A program made the position numbers and the translations under genes. From assembly GCA_025463785.1 (NCBI GenBank), contig JAODBD010000014.1:248001-312000 (forward strand): 64,000 nt of DNA, read 5' to 3'. This stretch comes from Glaciihabitans sp. Lineage in GTDB: Bacteria; Actinomycetota; Actinomycetes; Actinomycetales; Microbacteriaceae. The notes beneath the pieces were generated by a model, which worked only from the letters and a program-made list of their open reading frames with translations, did no database searches and was not told where the DNA came from. Below are positions 27,692 to 35,892 of this stretch, in pieces (within the stretch, counting starts at the first letter, position 1; each line of letters starts with the position of its first letter).

Positions 27692-30600
27692 TTAGAACCC
27701 GCCGTATACCTGGAGTTCGTAGATGCTTCCACCGTTCCCATTGGAATTGGTGACAGTGAGCCGCACATAGCGGGCGTCCACCGGCTTGGGCAGGAACGAG
27801 TAGTTCGTGCGACCGGTAGTGCGGCTTGCGGTGTGGTCATCGAAGGTCGACCAGGTGAGCCCGTCGCTCGAGTACTCGAGCAGATACTCGTATCCGCTTG
27901 GCAGTTCGAATGTCGTGACCGCGCTCTTGATGCTCATGACCGCACCGAGGTCGACCTGAATCCAAGCCGGATCAGACAAGCCAAGGCCTTGCGCCCATCG
28001 GGTAGAGAGGTTGCCGTCCACGGCCAGGTCAGGGGTGTTCGGTTGTGAATAGGAGGAGACGGTCACCGACTTGCCGAGGGCAAGGTCGTTGTCTGCGGGC
28101 AGCGTGACCGCTGTTGCCGCGCTGGGCGCGGACTCGTTACCCGCTGCATCCCGGGCCACCACGGTGTAGCTGTGGGAAGAACCGGGAGTCAGACCGCCGA
28201 GGCTCACACTGGTCGATGTGGTGAGCGCGACCCTGGTGGTTCCGTCGTATACGGCGTATCCGCTGACACCCACGTTATCGGCGGATGCGGGCCAGCTCAG
28301 GTCGAGCAGGCTCGGCAACTGCACGTTAGCCGTCGGCGCGGCCGGCGTCGATGGGGCTTCGGTGTCGCTGGCCGCCGCCGCCGGCTGACCGTAAACCTCC
28401 AGCTCGTAGACGCTGCCACCATTGCCGCTGGTTCCGGTGATCGTCAACCGCACGTACCGGCCGGTTACCGGTGCGGACGGAACCGAGTAGTTTGTCGCCT
28501 CGGTGGTGTTGGCGCCGGTGTGATCTTCGACGGTCGTCCAGTTCAGTTCATCGGTGGATGCTTCGAGCTTGTACTTGTAGCCGCTCGCCTTCTCGAAGGT
28601 GGTGATCGCGCCAGAGATGTCGTACTGCTTGCCAAGGTCAACCTCGATCCATGACGGATCGGGCAGACCGAGGCCCTGTGCCCACCGGGTGGAGAGGTCG
28701 CCGTCCACCGCGTTCGCCGGATAATTCGTCTCCGAATCCGAGGATGCTGTCACCGGCTTGTTCAGCGCGAGGTCGCCCCCCGATGGCGTGGTCACCGTCA
28801 ATGCCGAGCTTGCGTTCGACTCGTTGCCGGCTGCATCCTGTGCCGTTACCGTGAACGTGTACCTGGTGTTCGCGGTCAGACCGGTCACCCGCACACTCGG
28901 ATCCTGGGTCGCGCTCACCAGCGTGCCGTTGGCGAATACCGAGTATCCGGTAACACCCGCGTTGTCGGTGGAGGGAGCCCAGCCGAGGTCGGCCACCGTC
29001 GGGAAGCTCGTCGTTGCAGACGGCCTGCCCGGAGCAGTCGGGGCAACGGTGTCGCTCGGCACCGGGTTCGGGTCGAGGTACTGGTACTTCGGCTGGAGCC
29101 CGGCGTTGTCGACGATGCTCGCCGGCAGCTGGTCGCAGCCCGCCACCTTGGTGTTGTTCGCGATGGTGTCGCCAGTGCTGTTGGCTTGGGTGGAGTAGTT
29201 CACATTGGTGGTGTAGTTGCGATCTGCCGTGTTATTCATCCCGTGGTTCATCAGCAGCCACTGGTACGAGATGTTGCAGAAGGCATTCTGGGTGAGGTGC
29301 CAGTAACGGCTACCCTCATCCTGATAGATCGCACCGTACGCTGGCGTCGGGATATTGGTGATGAGATTGCCCGAGATCACGCTGTTCGGGCTGGCACTGA
29401 GCGTGTAGATCGCGCCGCCATCGGCCTGCAGCTTCATGATGTTGCTGATGACGTTATCGGTGACGACGGTGTTCGTGCTCGGCGTTGGGGTGTCGTAAAT
29501 CGGTACCCCGGAGTTGCCCGGGTAGTTGGTGTCGCCACCCTGATCGGTCAGCCCCCAGCCCCAGCCCACCGAGATTCCGCTGTACGGCAGGTCGTAAACC
29601 CTGTTGTGCTCGATGGTCGTGTGGTCGGTGTAGGTCGCGAGGATGCCGACAGAGCCGGTGTAGATGTCGGCGACATTGGTGACCACGTTGTTACTGACGA
29701 GCGTGTTCCTGGTCACCGAACGTGCATCCGTTGGGTGATGGTCGATCACGTCTGTGCCACCGATCTGGATGCCCGTTGCGGCGATGTCGGTGAATACGTT
29801 GCCCACGATGGTGGTGCCCTGAGTGCCGGTATTGAGGTTCAGGCCGACGGCGCCGAGGTTCGTGAAGCGGTTACCGCTGAACGAAACGTTATGACCGTAG
29901 GTGACATTCACGGCACCGGGAGTCTTCTTCCAGTTCAGGCGGGTTGAGTCGAACGTGGGATTGTTGCCGCCGACGATGCGGAAGCCCGCCTGGCCCTCAA
30001 TCATGCCGTCAGAGGAGCTGGGATCGAGCCAGGTCGAATACGAGAACGTGATGCCCTGGAAAGAGACATGGCTCACCGGGTTGTCAATGGTGCCGCCCAG
30101 GTCGACCAGATCCTGCACCTTTGGCACGGTGACCGTTGCCGTGGCTAGATTCTGCCCGGCCTTTGGCATGTAGTAGAGATTGCCGGCGGCCTGGTCCAGA
30201 TACCATTCCCCAGGGGTGTCGAGGAGCTCGTACGCGTTCTCGAGCCAGACCGGATTCTGGATCTCCTGACCCGCGTGAAGGTTCGCATTGTTCCAGCACG
30301 GCTGCTGGATGGTCATTGTGTTGCCCACGATGGACTCGACCGGGCAGCGGTCGAGCATCCAGCCCCAGCGGCTCACCACTTCGATGTTCTTCTGGTTCTT
30401 GTACGCGGCGAGACTGGTGTCGGTGATCGTGTATCCGGTCGCTGTCTTCGTGAACCCGCTGGGGTTGCTCCCACTGCGAGCGCGGGTCTCCAACTCGCCA
30501 TTCACGTACAGCTGACGTGTGTTGAGGTTGCCGACGTGAGTCTCGTAGATGCCTTTGGAGGCGTCCGAGATCGTCCAGCCTGTGATCGACTGCCCCCCGC

Positions 30601-31003
30601 TGATCACCGGATGCGCGCCCGGCGCGGCCTCGTACGTGACGGTGTGGCCATTTTGGCCGGAGTCGCCGGCGGTCAGCGCGAAGGTGCTGTCGAGGGTGTA
30701 CGTACCGCCGGCGAGCACGACATTGATGTCGCTCTTTGCGTGCTGGCTGATCTTGCGCACGGCGTCGCGTGCCGCCGTGAGCGAGCGAAACGGATGTGTC
30801 CTCGTGCCGAGTTGCGGGCCGCTTCCGGACGGGGCGACGTATACCGAAATCGGCTTAGGCCCGCCAGGAGAGGCGGGCGTTGCATTCGCGGCGGTCGGCG
30901 CGAATAGCGACGTTATCGCTATCGCGAGGCCCGCGACGATCGCCGCCGACCGCCCCGAGCGAGTGGATTGTTGTAAGAAATTCATCATTGAAATCCCAAT
31001 CAT
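27692..31003 (-). CDS. Large secreted beta-helix carbohydrate-active protein (GH141-like) with FN3 and CBM32 modules
   Basis: An 1103-aa exported protein. Signal peptide about 1-42 (ANATPAS). About 50-660 is a right-handed parallel beta-helix with the GH141-type opening: ISVYVAPSGSG, a TAARDAVRKI segment, VVLAGGTYTL, PVISGGQSITGW, RQLYVNGELETRARSG; then typical turns (NRFTNLGAVGLNL, GNVFTDIAATGIQIGG). It is followed by FN3 (TAPGRPSATTS), F5/8-type C or CBM32 (LALNKPVTASSDSETNYPAN), a second FN3 and a second CBM32 (LALGKSVTVSSYSQPNTPDL). This fits an extracellular pectin- or xylan-directed hydrolase; the glycosidic activity is inferred. ATG 31003 has no clear RBS; ATG 30988 and 30985 are alternatives. 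Confidence 0.75.
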   Translation of the reverse strand: MIGISMMNFLQQSTRSGRSAAIVAGLAIAITSLFAPTAANATPASPGGPKPISVYVAPSGSGPQLGTRTHPFRSLTAARDAVRKISQHAKSDINVVLAGGTYTLDSTFALTAGDSGQNGHTVTYEAAPGAHPVISGGQSITGWTISDASKGIYETHVGNLNTRQLYVNGELETRARSGSNPSGFTKTATGYTITDTSLAAYKNQKNIEVVSRWGWMLDRCPVESIVGNTMTIQQPCWNNANLHAGQEIQNPVWLENAYELLDTPGEWYLDQAAGNLYYMPKAGQNLATATVTVPKVQDLVDLGGTIDNPVSHVSFQGITFSYSTWLDPSSSDGMIEGQAGFRIVGGNNPTFDSTRLNWKKTPGAVNVTYGHNVSFSGNRFTNLGAVGLNLNTGTQGTTIVGNVFTDIAATGIQIGGTDVIDHHPTDARSVTRNTLVSNNVVTNVADIYTGSVGILATYTDHTTIEHNRVYDLPYSGISVGWGWGLTDQGGDTNYPGNSGVPIYDTPTPSTNTVVTDNVISNIMKLQADGGAIYTLSASPNSVISGNLITNIPTPAYGAIYQDEGSRYWHLTQNAFCNISYQWLLMNHGMNNTADRNYTTNVNYSTQANSTGDTIANNTKVAGCDQLPASIVDNAGLQPKYQYLDPNPVPSDTVAPTAPGRPSATTSFPTVADLGWAPSTDNAGVTGYSVFANGTLVSATQDPSVRVTGLTANTRYTFTVTAQDAAGNESNASSALTVTTPSGGDLALNKPVTASSDSETNYPANAVDGDLSTRWAQGLGLPDPSWIEVDLGKQYDISGAITTFEKASGYKYKLEASTDELNWTTVEDHTGANTTEATNYSVPSAPVTGRYVRLTITGTSGNGGSVYELEVYGQPAAAASDTEAPSTPAAPTANVQLPSLLDLSWPASADNVGVSGYAVYDGTTRVALTTSTSVSLGGLTPGSSHSYTVVARDAAGNESAPSAATAVTLPADNDLALGKSVTVSSYSQPNTPDLAVDGNLSTRWAQGLGLSDPAWIQVDLGAVMSIKSAVTTFELPSGYEYLLEYSSDGLTWSTFDDHTASRTTGRTNYSFLPKPVDARYVRLTVTNSNGNGGSIYELQVYGGF

Positions 31004-31358
31004 TGAGGTGGAGCGCGTTCAGATTAGGGTGGCGGAGGAAACACTCGGGGTTGCAGATAAGTCTTACACATTCTGAAATAGATGACATCTATTATTGGAT
31101 GTGGGAGGACGCAAAGCCCTTACTTGCTAGATCTTTGGCGGGTAGCGGGATGTTTTCCGACTCGGAAAGGCGACGCTAGTCGGAAGAATCTGATGTATAT
31201 TCCGGACTACTGATATCCGTCGGCACGCAGATTGGCTACCGATGGCTCTCGCGTGAGATTGCGATCGCGCAGGCGAGCCAGGTTCTTCGGCTCGGTGTAG
31301 TCGCATCACTAGCCGGGTCGGATCGACCTCGAGCAGAAGCGCGGCGGTACAGTGCTCG
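31004..31358. other. 355-bp gap upstream of the beta-helix gene
   Basis: No gene is seen. It is AT-richer than its surroundings and includes the 17-bp palindrome AATAGATGACATCTATT (31077-31093), a candidate operator or promoter element for the minus-strand gene. The paired TGCAACGTTGCA operators are absent, so this gene may be controlled differently from its neighbour. Confidence 0.45.
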
Positions 31359-31871
31359 TCAGGTTATCGAAACGATGGTCGCTTCAACATCTGCCATCAG
31401 CAGGTACATTGCTCGCTCGGCATGCGGAATGGGTGCAAAGTCGAACTTCTTGTAGAAGGACACGGCATTGTCATTGAGCGCATTCACGAGGAACGCCTTC
31501 GCTCCGATGAGCCGCGAGGCTTCCACGCCCCTGGCGATCGCATCCTGAAGCACAGAAGCACCCAGACCCATGCCCTTGAAACGGGAGTCCACCGCGAGCC
31601 GGCCAATCAGGAGCACAGGGATTGGATTCGGCATATTCGCCTTCATCGCTCGAGGGGCGTCTTCACTGTGCAGTGAGCTGGCAGAGAGGCAGTAGTACCC
31701 CGCCACAGCCCCCGTTTCGTGATCAATTGACACGAATGTTCTCGACGCGCCCGCCGATTCGTTGCGGACTGCTCGCTGCGTCAACCAGGCATTTAGGGAG
31801 TCTTCGCCACAGTCGAACTCGGTAAAATTATCCGTTGCCCTGATGAGCCGCGGGCGGAGAAGTTCGCTCAA
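31359..31871 (-). CDS. GNAT-family toxin (TacT type)
   Basis: A 170-aa acetyltransferase. It has the TacT/AtaT layout: FDCGEDSLNAWLTQRAVRNE near the N-terminus, TFVSIDHETGAVAGYYCLSA, then the acetyl-CoA pyrophosphate loop RLAVDSRFKGMGLGASVLQD (R/Q-x-x-G-x-G/A) and FLVNALNDNAVSFYKKFDF. TacT-like toxins acetylate aminoacyl-tRNA and stop translation. Its start overlaps the stop of the antitoxin gene by four bases. The catalytic Tyr is probably in the C-terminal MYLLM region. Confidence 0.88.
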   Translation of the reverse strand: MSELLRPRLIRATDNFTEFDCGEDSLNAWLTQRAVRNESAGASRTFVSIDHETGAVAGYYCLSASSLHSEDAPRAMKANMPNPIPVLLIGRLAVDSRFKGMGLGASVLQDAIARGVEASRLIGAKAFLVNALNDNAVSFYKKFDFAPIPHAERAMYLLMADVEATIVSIT

Positions 31872-32143
31872 TCGACGAAGACGGAAGGACGGTTCAACAG
31901 CTCCGCCAGACCTTTGAGGGGTCGAGCAGGTCGTTCAAGCACCTTATTAAACGCATCCCAAGCTTTCTGAGACATTGCGAGATCCCGATCCTGGCGAATG
32001 ACCTCAGCGGCTTCTTCGATAAGCACGGAGACTGAAAAGTCAGTTATTGATCGCCCGGAGATAGCGGCAGCCTTTTCGATGTCGCTCTTCTGCTGTTGAG
32101 TGAGTCGAAGATCGAGTCGATCATTCTTAGTCGCGGTTGACAT
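31868..32143 (-). CDS. DUF1778 antitoxin (TacA type)
   Basis: A 91-aa ribbon-helix-helix antitoxin. The N-terminal strand is RLDLRLTQQQKSDIEKAA, followed by SGRSITDFSVSVLIEEAAEVI, typical of DUF1778. The C-terminal tail, with AWDAFNKVLERPARPLKGLAELL, is the usual toxin-wrapping segment. It precedes and overlaps the GNAT toxin, and the promoter carries two inverted repeats suited to autoregulation by the complex. Confidence 0.9.
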   Translation of the reverse strand: MSTATKNDRLDLRLTQQQKSDIEKAAAISGRSITDFSVSVLIEEAAEVIRQDRDLAMSQKAWDAFNKVLERPARPLKGLAELLNRPSVFVD

Positions 32144-32171
32144 ATGTCAACTGTACGGCAGATTTCCGTAC
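32136..32171. promoter_or_regulatory. Toxin-antitoxin operator palindromes
   Basis: GTTGACATATGTCAAC (32136-32151) is a perfect 16-bp palindrome that covers the antitoxin start codon. GTACGG (32153-32158) and CCGTAC (32166-32171) form a second inverted repeat upstream. Both are plausible ribbon-helix-helix binding sites. Confidence 0.6.
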
Positions 32172-32209
32172 GATGCCACGCGTTGTTTTCGACGCGGGCC
32201 AGAGATCAG

Positions 32210-32581
32210 CTACCCCACCCAGAAGTAGTCGGATGTTGACCCGCACCTCGACCCGGTCGGCGCGCTACCGCTGCCGCCGCCAAGCTTGATGCCCGAACCC
32301 ACCTTGTAGGACGTACCAAGCACGGTGATGGATCCGTCTGCCCTAAGCCCGGAACCGTCGGGCACTACCAGAACAGACTCGCCCATCGTCACGCATCCCT
32401 CGGGGTTTGTTCCCAACACTCCGAATCCCAGCGCATCGGCGGAGGCGCCGGTCGATGGGTGGGTGAGCAGAGTTCGGCCGTTCACTGAAACCAGATGCGA
32501 GGCGGGAACGCAGCCGGCCAGTGCCGCGATCATCATCGAGCCGACAACGAGTACAACGCCGCCTCGCAGTACTCGTCTCAT
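32210..32581 (-). CDS. Small lipoprotein of unknown function
   Basis: A 123-aa protein. The signal peptide MRRVLRGGVVLVVGSMMIAALAGC ends in a clear lipobox (Cys at about 24). The mature part of about 100 residues is Gly/Ser-rich beta-like sequence with two further Cys (EGCVTMGES and SRCGSTSDYFWVG) that could form a disulfide outside the membrane. No family recognised. It is upstream of and on the same strand as the toxin-antitoxin pair, but a separate promoter lies between. Confidence 0.7.
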   Translation of the reverse strand: MRRVLRGGVVLVVGSMMIAALAGCVPASHLVSVNGRTLLTHPSTGASADALGFGVLGTNPEGCVTMGESVLVVPDGSGLRADGSITVLGTSYKVGSGIKLGGGSGSAPTGSRCGSTSDYFWVG

Positions 32582-32642
32582 TTGAACTCCCTATCGGTCG
32601 GCAAGCGACCGAACATCCAACTCGATCCTGACCACGCACGCT

Positions 32643-32798
32643 TCATCTGTCTAGAGCGTGATCTGAAACGTCGCGTCGATCACCACCGTCGGCGCACGGT
32701 GGCTTCAGGCGCGAGGTGAGCGCGGTGACCCGCCGGACCCTGTCGGCCATGGCCCGAAACTCGGGGCTGTGGATGAGCATGAGACGGTCACTTGGCAT
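32643..32798 (-). CDS. Possible 51-aa small protein
   Basis: ATG at 32798 (minus strand), stop at 32643. The peptide starts MPSDRLMLIHSPEFRAMADR and is Arg-rich. GGGAGAGAAG lies about 10 bases upstream. It fills most of an otherwise empty 370-bp interval. No family recognised; it could be the truncated start of a lost gene or spurious. Confidence 0.3.
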   Translation of the reverse strand: MPSDRLMLIHSPEFRAMADRVRRVTALTSRLKPPCADGGDRRDVSDHALDR

Positions 32799-32950
32799 GC
32801 CACTATCTTCTCTCCCGGCTCAACTTTGTCAGGGCAGCTGCGGGGGCAGAAAAGCGGTGCCTCATTGCGTCTGCCCGCTGTTGTTCTCGGCACTCTCCGG
32901 TGGCAGAGTGAAGAGCGGCGATGAAGCTCGCCCGGGCAAAGGAGCTCACC

Positions 32951-33457
32951 ATGAACGCGCCGAGACACCACATCGTTGTGGGAGTCGTTAAGCAGCAGCC
33001 GTCCTCGTTGCTGGAGCAGGCCGCGTTCTTCGCGAAGCAATTCGATGCGGACCTCGTCTGCGCCTGTGTCGATAGCACTCGCTACGTCGAGGAAGAAAAG
33101 GAGGACGGCACGGTCATTTCGGTTTCATTCGACCCCGATTTGGTCGACCGTCGCGAAGAGAAGCTCGACCCGGAACTTCAGGCGCAACTCAGGGCGGTTC
33201 TCGACCGACACGACGTGGTCTGGAGTTCGCGAGCGCTCGCCGGCGACGCAGCCCGGGCACTTTCGCATCTTGCCGAGCAGGCGGATGCTGCATTCATCAT
33301 CGTGGGTACGCGCAAGGCCGGAATCCGGCGAAGCATGCACGAGTTTTTCGACGGATCGGTCGGGGCGCGGCTTGCTCACCTTCAAAACCGGCCAGTCCTC
33401 ATCATCCCTCTCAGCCCGGTCAGCCTGGAAGCAGATCTGCCGTGGACGAACCAGTGA
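32951..33457 (+). CDS. Universal stress protein (UspA family)
   Basis: A 168-aa single-domain Usp fold: HHIVVGVVKQQPSSLLEQAAFFAKQFDADLV at the start and AAFIIVGTRKAGIRRSMHEFFDGSVGARLAHLQNRPVLIIP at the end. The ATP-binding G-2x-G-9x-G pattern is only partly kept. ATG 32951 has AAAGGA 7 bases upstream, better than the longer frame from 32921. It lies 21 bases before the pyruvate oxidase-type gene, probably in the same transcript. Confidence 0.85.
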   Translation: MNAPRHHIVVGVVKQQPSSLLEQAAFFAKQFDADLVCACVDSTRYVEEEKEDGTVISVSFDPDLVDRREEKLDPELQAQLRAVLDRHDVVWSSRALAGDAARALSHLAEQADAAFIIVGTRKAGIRRSMHEFFDGSVGARLAHLQNRPVLIIPLSPVSLEADLPWTNQ

Positions 33458-33478
33458 ACCTTCGCGGGAGGAGACACG

Positions 33479-35212
33479 ATGACTACTGTTGCTGACACCA
33501 TTGTTGAGATTCTTGAGGATGCGGGGGTGGAGCGGGTTTATGGGTTGCCCGGTGATTCGCTCAATGGTTTCACGGATGCGTTGCGGCGTGCGGGGTCTGT
33601 TGCGTGGCAGCATGTGCGCCATGAGGAGGCTGCGGCTTTCGCTGCTGCGGCGGATGCCGCGTTGACGGGAGAGTTGGCGGTGTGTGCGGGGAGCTGTGGC
33701 CCGGGAAACCTTCATCTGATCAACGGGCTGTTCGATGCGAACCGCAGCCGGGTGCCGGTGCTTGCGATCGCGGCGCAGATCCCCGGCCCGGAGATTGGCA
33801 GCACCTACTTCCAGGAGACCCACCCGCAGGACCTGTTCCGCGAGTGCAGCGTGTATACCGAACTGGTGGGCACGCCGGAGCAGCTGCCCCGCCTGTTGGA
33901 GATCGCGATGCGGGCGGCCGTCGAGCTGCGGGGCGTCGCGGTGCTCGTCATCCCGGGTGAGATTTTCCTGAAGGAGAGCAAGGGGCGCCGCAAGTCGGCG
34001 CCCATCCGGCAGGCATCCCGGGTCACCCGCCCCGCCGACGCCGGGCTGGCGGCGGCCGCCGACCTGCTGAACTCTGCTCGCAGGGTCACGATTCTCGGCG
34101 GCGCGGGAACCGAGGGAGCCCACAATCAGGTGCTCGCCATCGCGGACAGGTTGAAGGCGCCGGTCGTGCACGCGCTGCGCGGCAAGGAGTTCCTCGAGTA
34201 CGACAATCCCTACGACGTGGGGATGACCGGACTCCTCGGCTTCTCCTCCGGCTACCGGGCGATGGAGAGCTGCGACGCCCTCCTGATGCTCGGCACCGAT
34301 TTCCCCTACCAGCAGTTCTACCCGTCGAAGGCGAACATCATCCAGGTCGACATCCGCGGCGAGCAGCTCGGACGCCGCACCCCGATCGACCTGGGACTGG
34401 TCGGCAGTGTGAAAGACACCGTGGATGCGCTCCTCCCGCTGCTGAAGGACCGCACCGACACCAAGCACCTGCACTCGTCCACCGCGCACTACGCCAAAGC
34501 ACGCAAAAGCCTCGACGAGCTGGCCGACAACGACCGCAACCGCACCCCCATCCACCCCCAATACGTTGCCCGGCTGATCAGCGAACTGGCGAGTGAGGAT
34601 GCCGTCTTCATCCCCGACGTGGGTTCCCCGGTGGTGTGGGCTGCACGCTACCTGAGGATGAACGGCACCCGCCGGCTCATCGGCTCGTTCTCGCACGGCA
34701 CCATGGCCAACGCCGTCCCCCACGCCATCGGCGCGCAGACCGCGTTCCCCGGACGGCAGGTCGTCGCCCTCGCCGGCGATGGCGGCCTTGCCATGCTGCT
34801 CGGCGAACTGCTCACGATCCGCCAGAACAAACTGCCCGTGAAAATCGTCGTCTTCAACAACGGGTCGCTGAACTTCGTGGAACTCGAGATGAAAGCAGCC
34901 GGATTCGTGAACTACGGCACCGCACTCGACAACCCGAACTTCGCCGACGTCGCCAACGCCATCGGACTCTTCGGCCAGCGGGTAGAGAAACCAGACGACC
35001 TCGAAGGCGCACTAAAGGCCGCCTTCGCACACGACGGACCCGCGCTCGTCGACGTCGTCACCGCCCGGCAGGAACTCTCCGTCCCCCCAGCCATCACCGC
35101 AGAACAAGTCAAAGGCTTCACCCTCTACGCACTGCGCACCATCGTCTCCGGCCGCGGCGACGAACTCATCGACCTCGCCGACACCAACGTGCTCAGACGA
35201 CTTTTCAAGTGA
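33479..35212 (+). CDS. poxB: Thiamine-diphosphate pyruvate dehydrogenase (quinone)/pyruvate oxidase type
   Basis: A 577-aa ThDP/FAD enzyme that oxidatively decarboxylates pyruvate to acetate (quinone-linked) or acetyl phosphate. The N-terminal PYR domain has VERVYGLPGDSLNGF and the catalytic Glu in VRHEEAAAFAAAA. The central FAD/TH3 domain lies about 185-330. The ThDP motif is GDGGLAMLLGELLTIRQNKLPVKIVVFNN (about 432-460). RBS GGGAGGAG precedes the ATG. Third-position bases change sharply along the gene: mostly G/T in the first 70 codons and mostly C/A in the last 100. Confidence 0.88.
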   Translation: MTTVADTIVEILEDAGVERVYGLPGDSLNGFTDALRRAGSVAWQHVRHEEAAAFAAAADAALTGELAVCAGSCGPGNLHLINGLFDANRSRVPVLAIAAQIPGPEIGSTYFQETHPQDLFRECSVYTELVGTPEQLPRLLEIAMRAAVELRGVAVLVIPGEIFLKESKGRRKSAPIRQASRVTRPADAGLAAAADLLNSARRVTILGGAGTEGAHNQVLAIADRLKAPVVHALRGKEFLEYDNPYDVGMTGLLGFSSGYRAMESCDALLMLGTDFPYQQFYPSKANIIQVDIRGEQLGRRTPIDLGLVGSVKDTVDALLPLLKDRTDTKHLHSSTAHYAKARKSLDELADNDRNRTPIHPQYVARLISELASEDAVFIPDVGSPVVWAARYLRMNGTRRLIGSFSHGTMANAVPHAIGAQTAFPGRQVVALAGDGGLAMLLGELLTIRQNKLPVKIVVFNNGSLNFVELEMKAAGFVNYGTALDNPNFADVANAIGLFGQRVEKPDDLEGALKAAFAHDGPALVDVVTARQELSVPPAITAEQVKGFTLYALRTIVSGRGDELIDLADTNVLRRLFK

Positions 35213-35892
35213 ACCTGGTGTCTGGGGTGGAGACATCGTTTACACTCCCGGCGGCTTTTGCGTGCCTCAAGAGTTAGCGCTGGTCATCTCAACTTCGATC
35301 GAGTCGCCTTGGGCACGCGCGCGGCCGGCAAGCGGCGGCAGGCAACCGGCCGCCGGCCATGAGGCCGCCTGGAGTGTCCCCGGGAGGTGCGTTTTGTCTT
35401 TGTCAGTTCGCGTCAACATCTGCGCGAATTGACAAAGACAAAACGGATCCCCGGGACAGGTCAGCTACAAAATCGTGCCCGACAAGAACTAGTGAGCCAA
35501 CTAAGCGGAATATCAACGATGTGTCGACTCAGGACATTCAACTGAGCCTGGCATCCTGTAGCTCAGCGGTCACAGCCGCGAACAGCGAACCCTTCGAAAA
35601 ACATACGCGCCGAGGCATATATCGCCTGGGCGCCCGCGCGGTCGGGTCGTGAGCAGGCGTGCGGACGGGCATCCATCAACGATGTGCGAGAGTTGAGACG
35701 GCGCCCACGCGCCCCGGACGATTCGTTGAGGCGAGAAACGGGATGCTTGGCGGACTCAACGATGCCGTATCTCGTTGACCGGAGTGAGTCGCGCTATGGC
35801 CTCATCAAGAAGAGGGAACGCATGACGCACGATCGTGGGCGCGCAACGCTCGCTGGAACAGTAAACCGCTCCCCGAAGGCCGGGTCCGAGTC
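35213..35892. other. 680-bp intergenic region before the catabolic island
   Basis: No gene is supported. It contains the large hairpin at 35376-35456 and sequence of mixed composition with no readable promoter. AACAGTA near 35857 resembles the end of the shared promoter element found at 39020 and 42087, but the match is too short to call. Confidence 0.5.
35376..35456. terminator. Very large imperfect hairpin downstream of the pyruvate oxidase-type gene
   Basis: The inner arms GTTTTGTCTTTGTCA (35391-35405) and TGACAAAGACAAAAC (35430-35444) are perfect complements, extended inward by TTCGCG/CGCGAA and outward by TGTCCC/GGGACA arms with small bulges. Like the serC hairpin it has GTTTTGTC inside the stem and no U-tract. 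Confidence 0.65.

Noticed and set aside
33125-34723. 532-codon minus-strand frame
   Set aside because: Shadow of the pyruvate oxidase-type gene and the universal stress protein gene.
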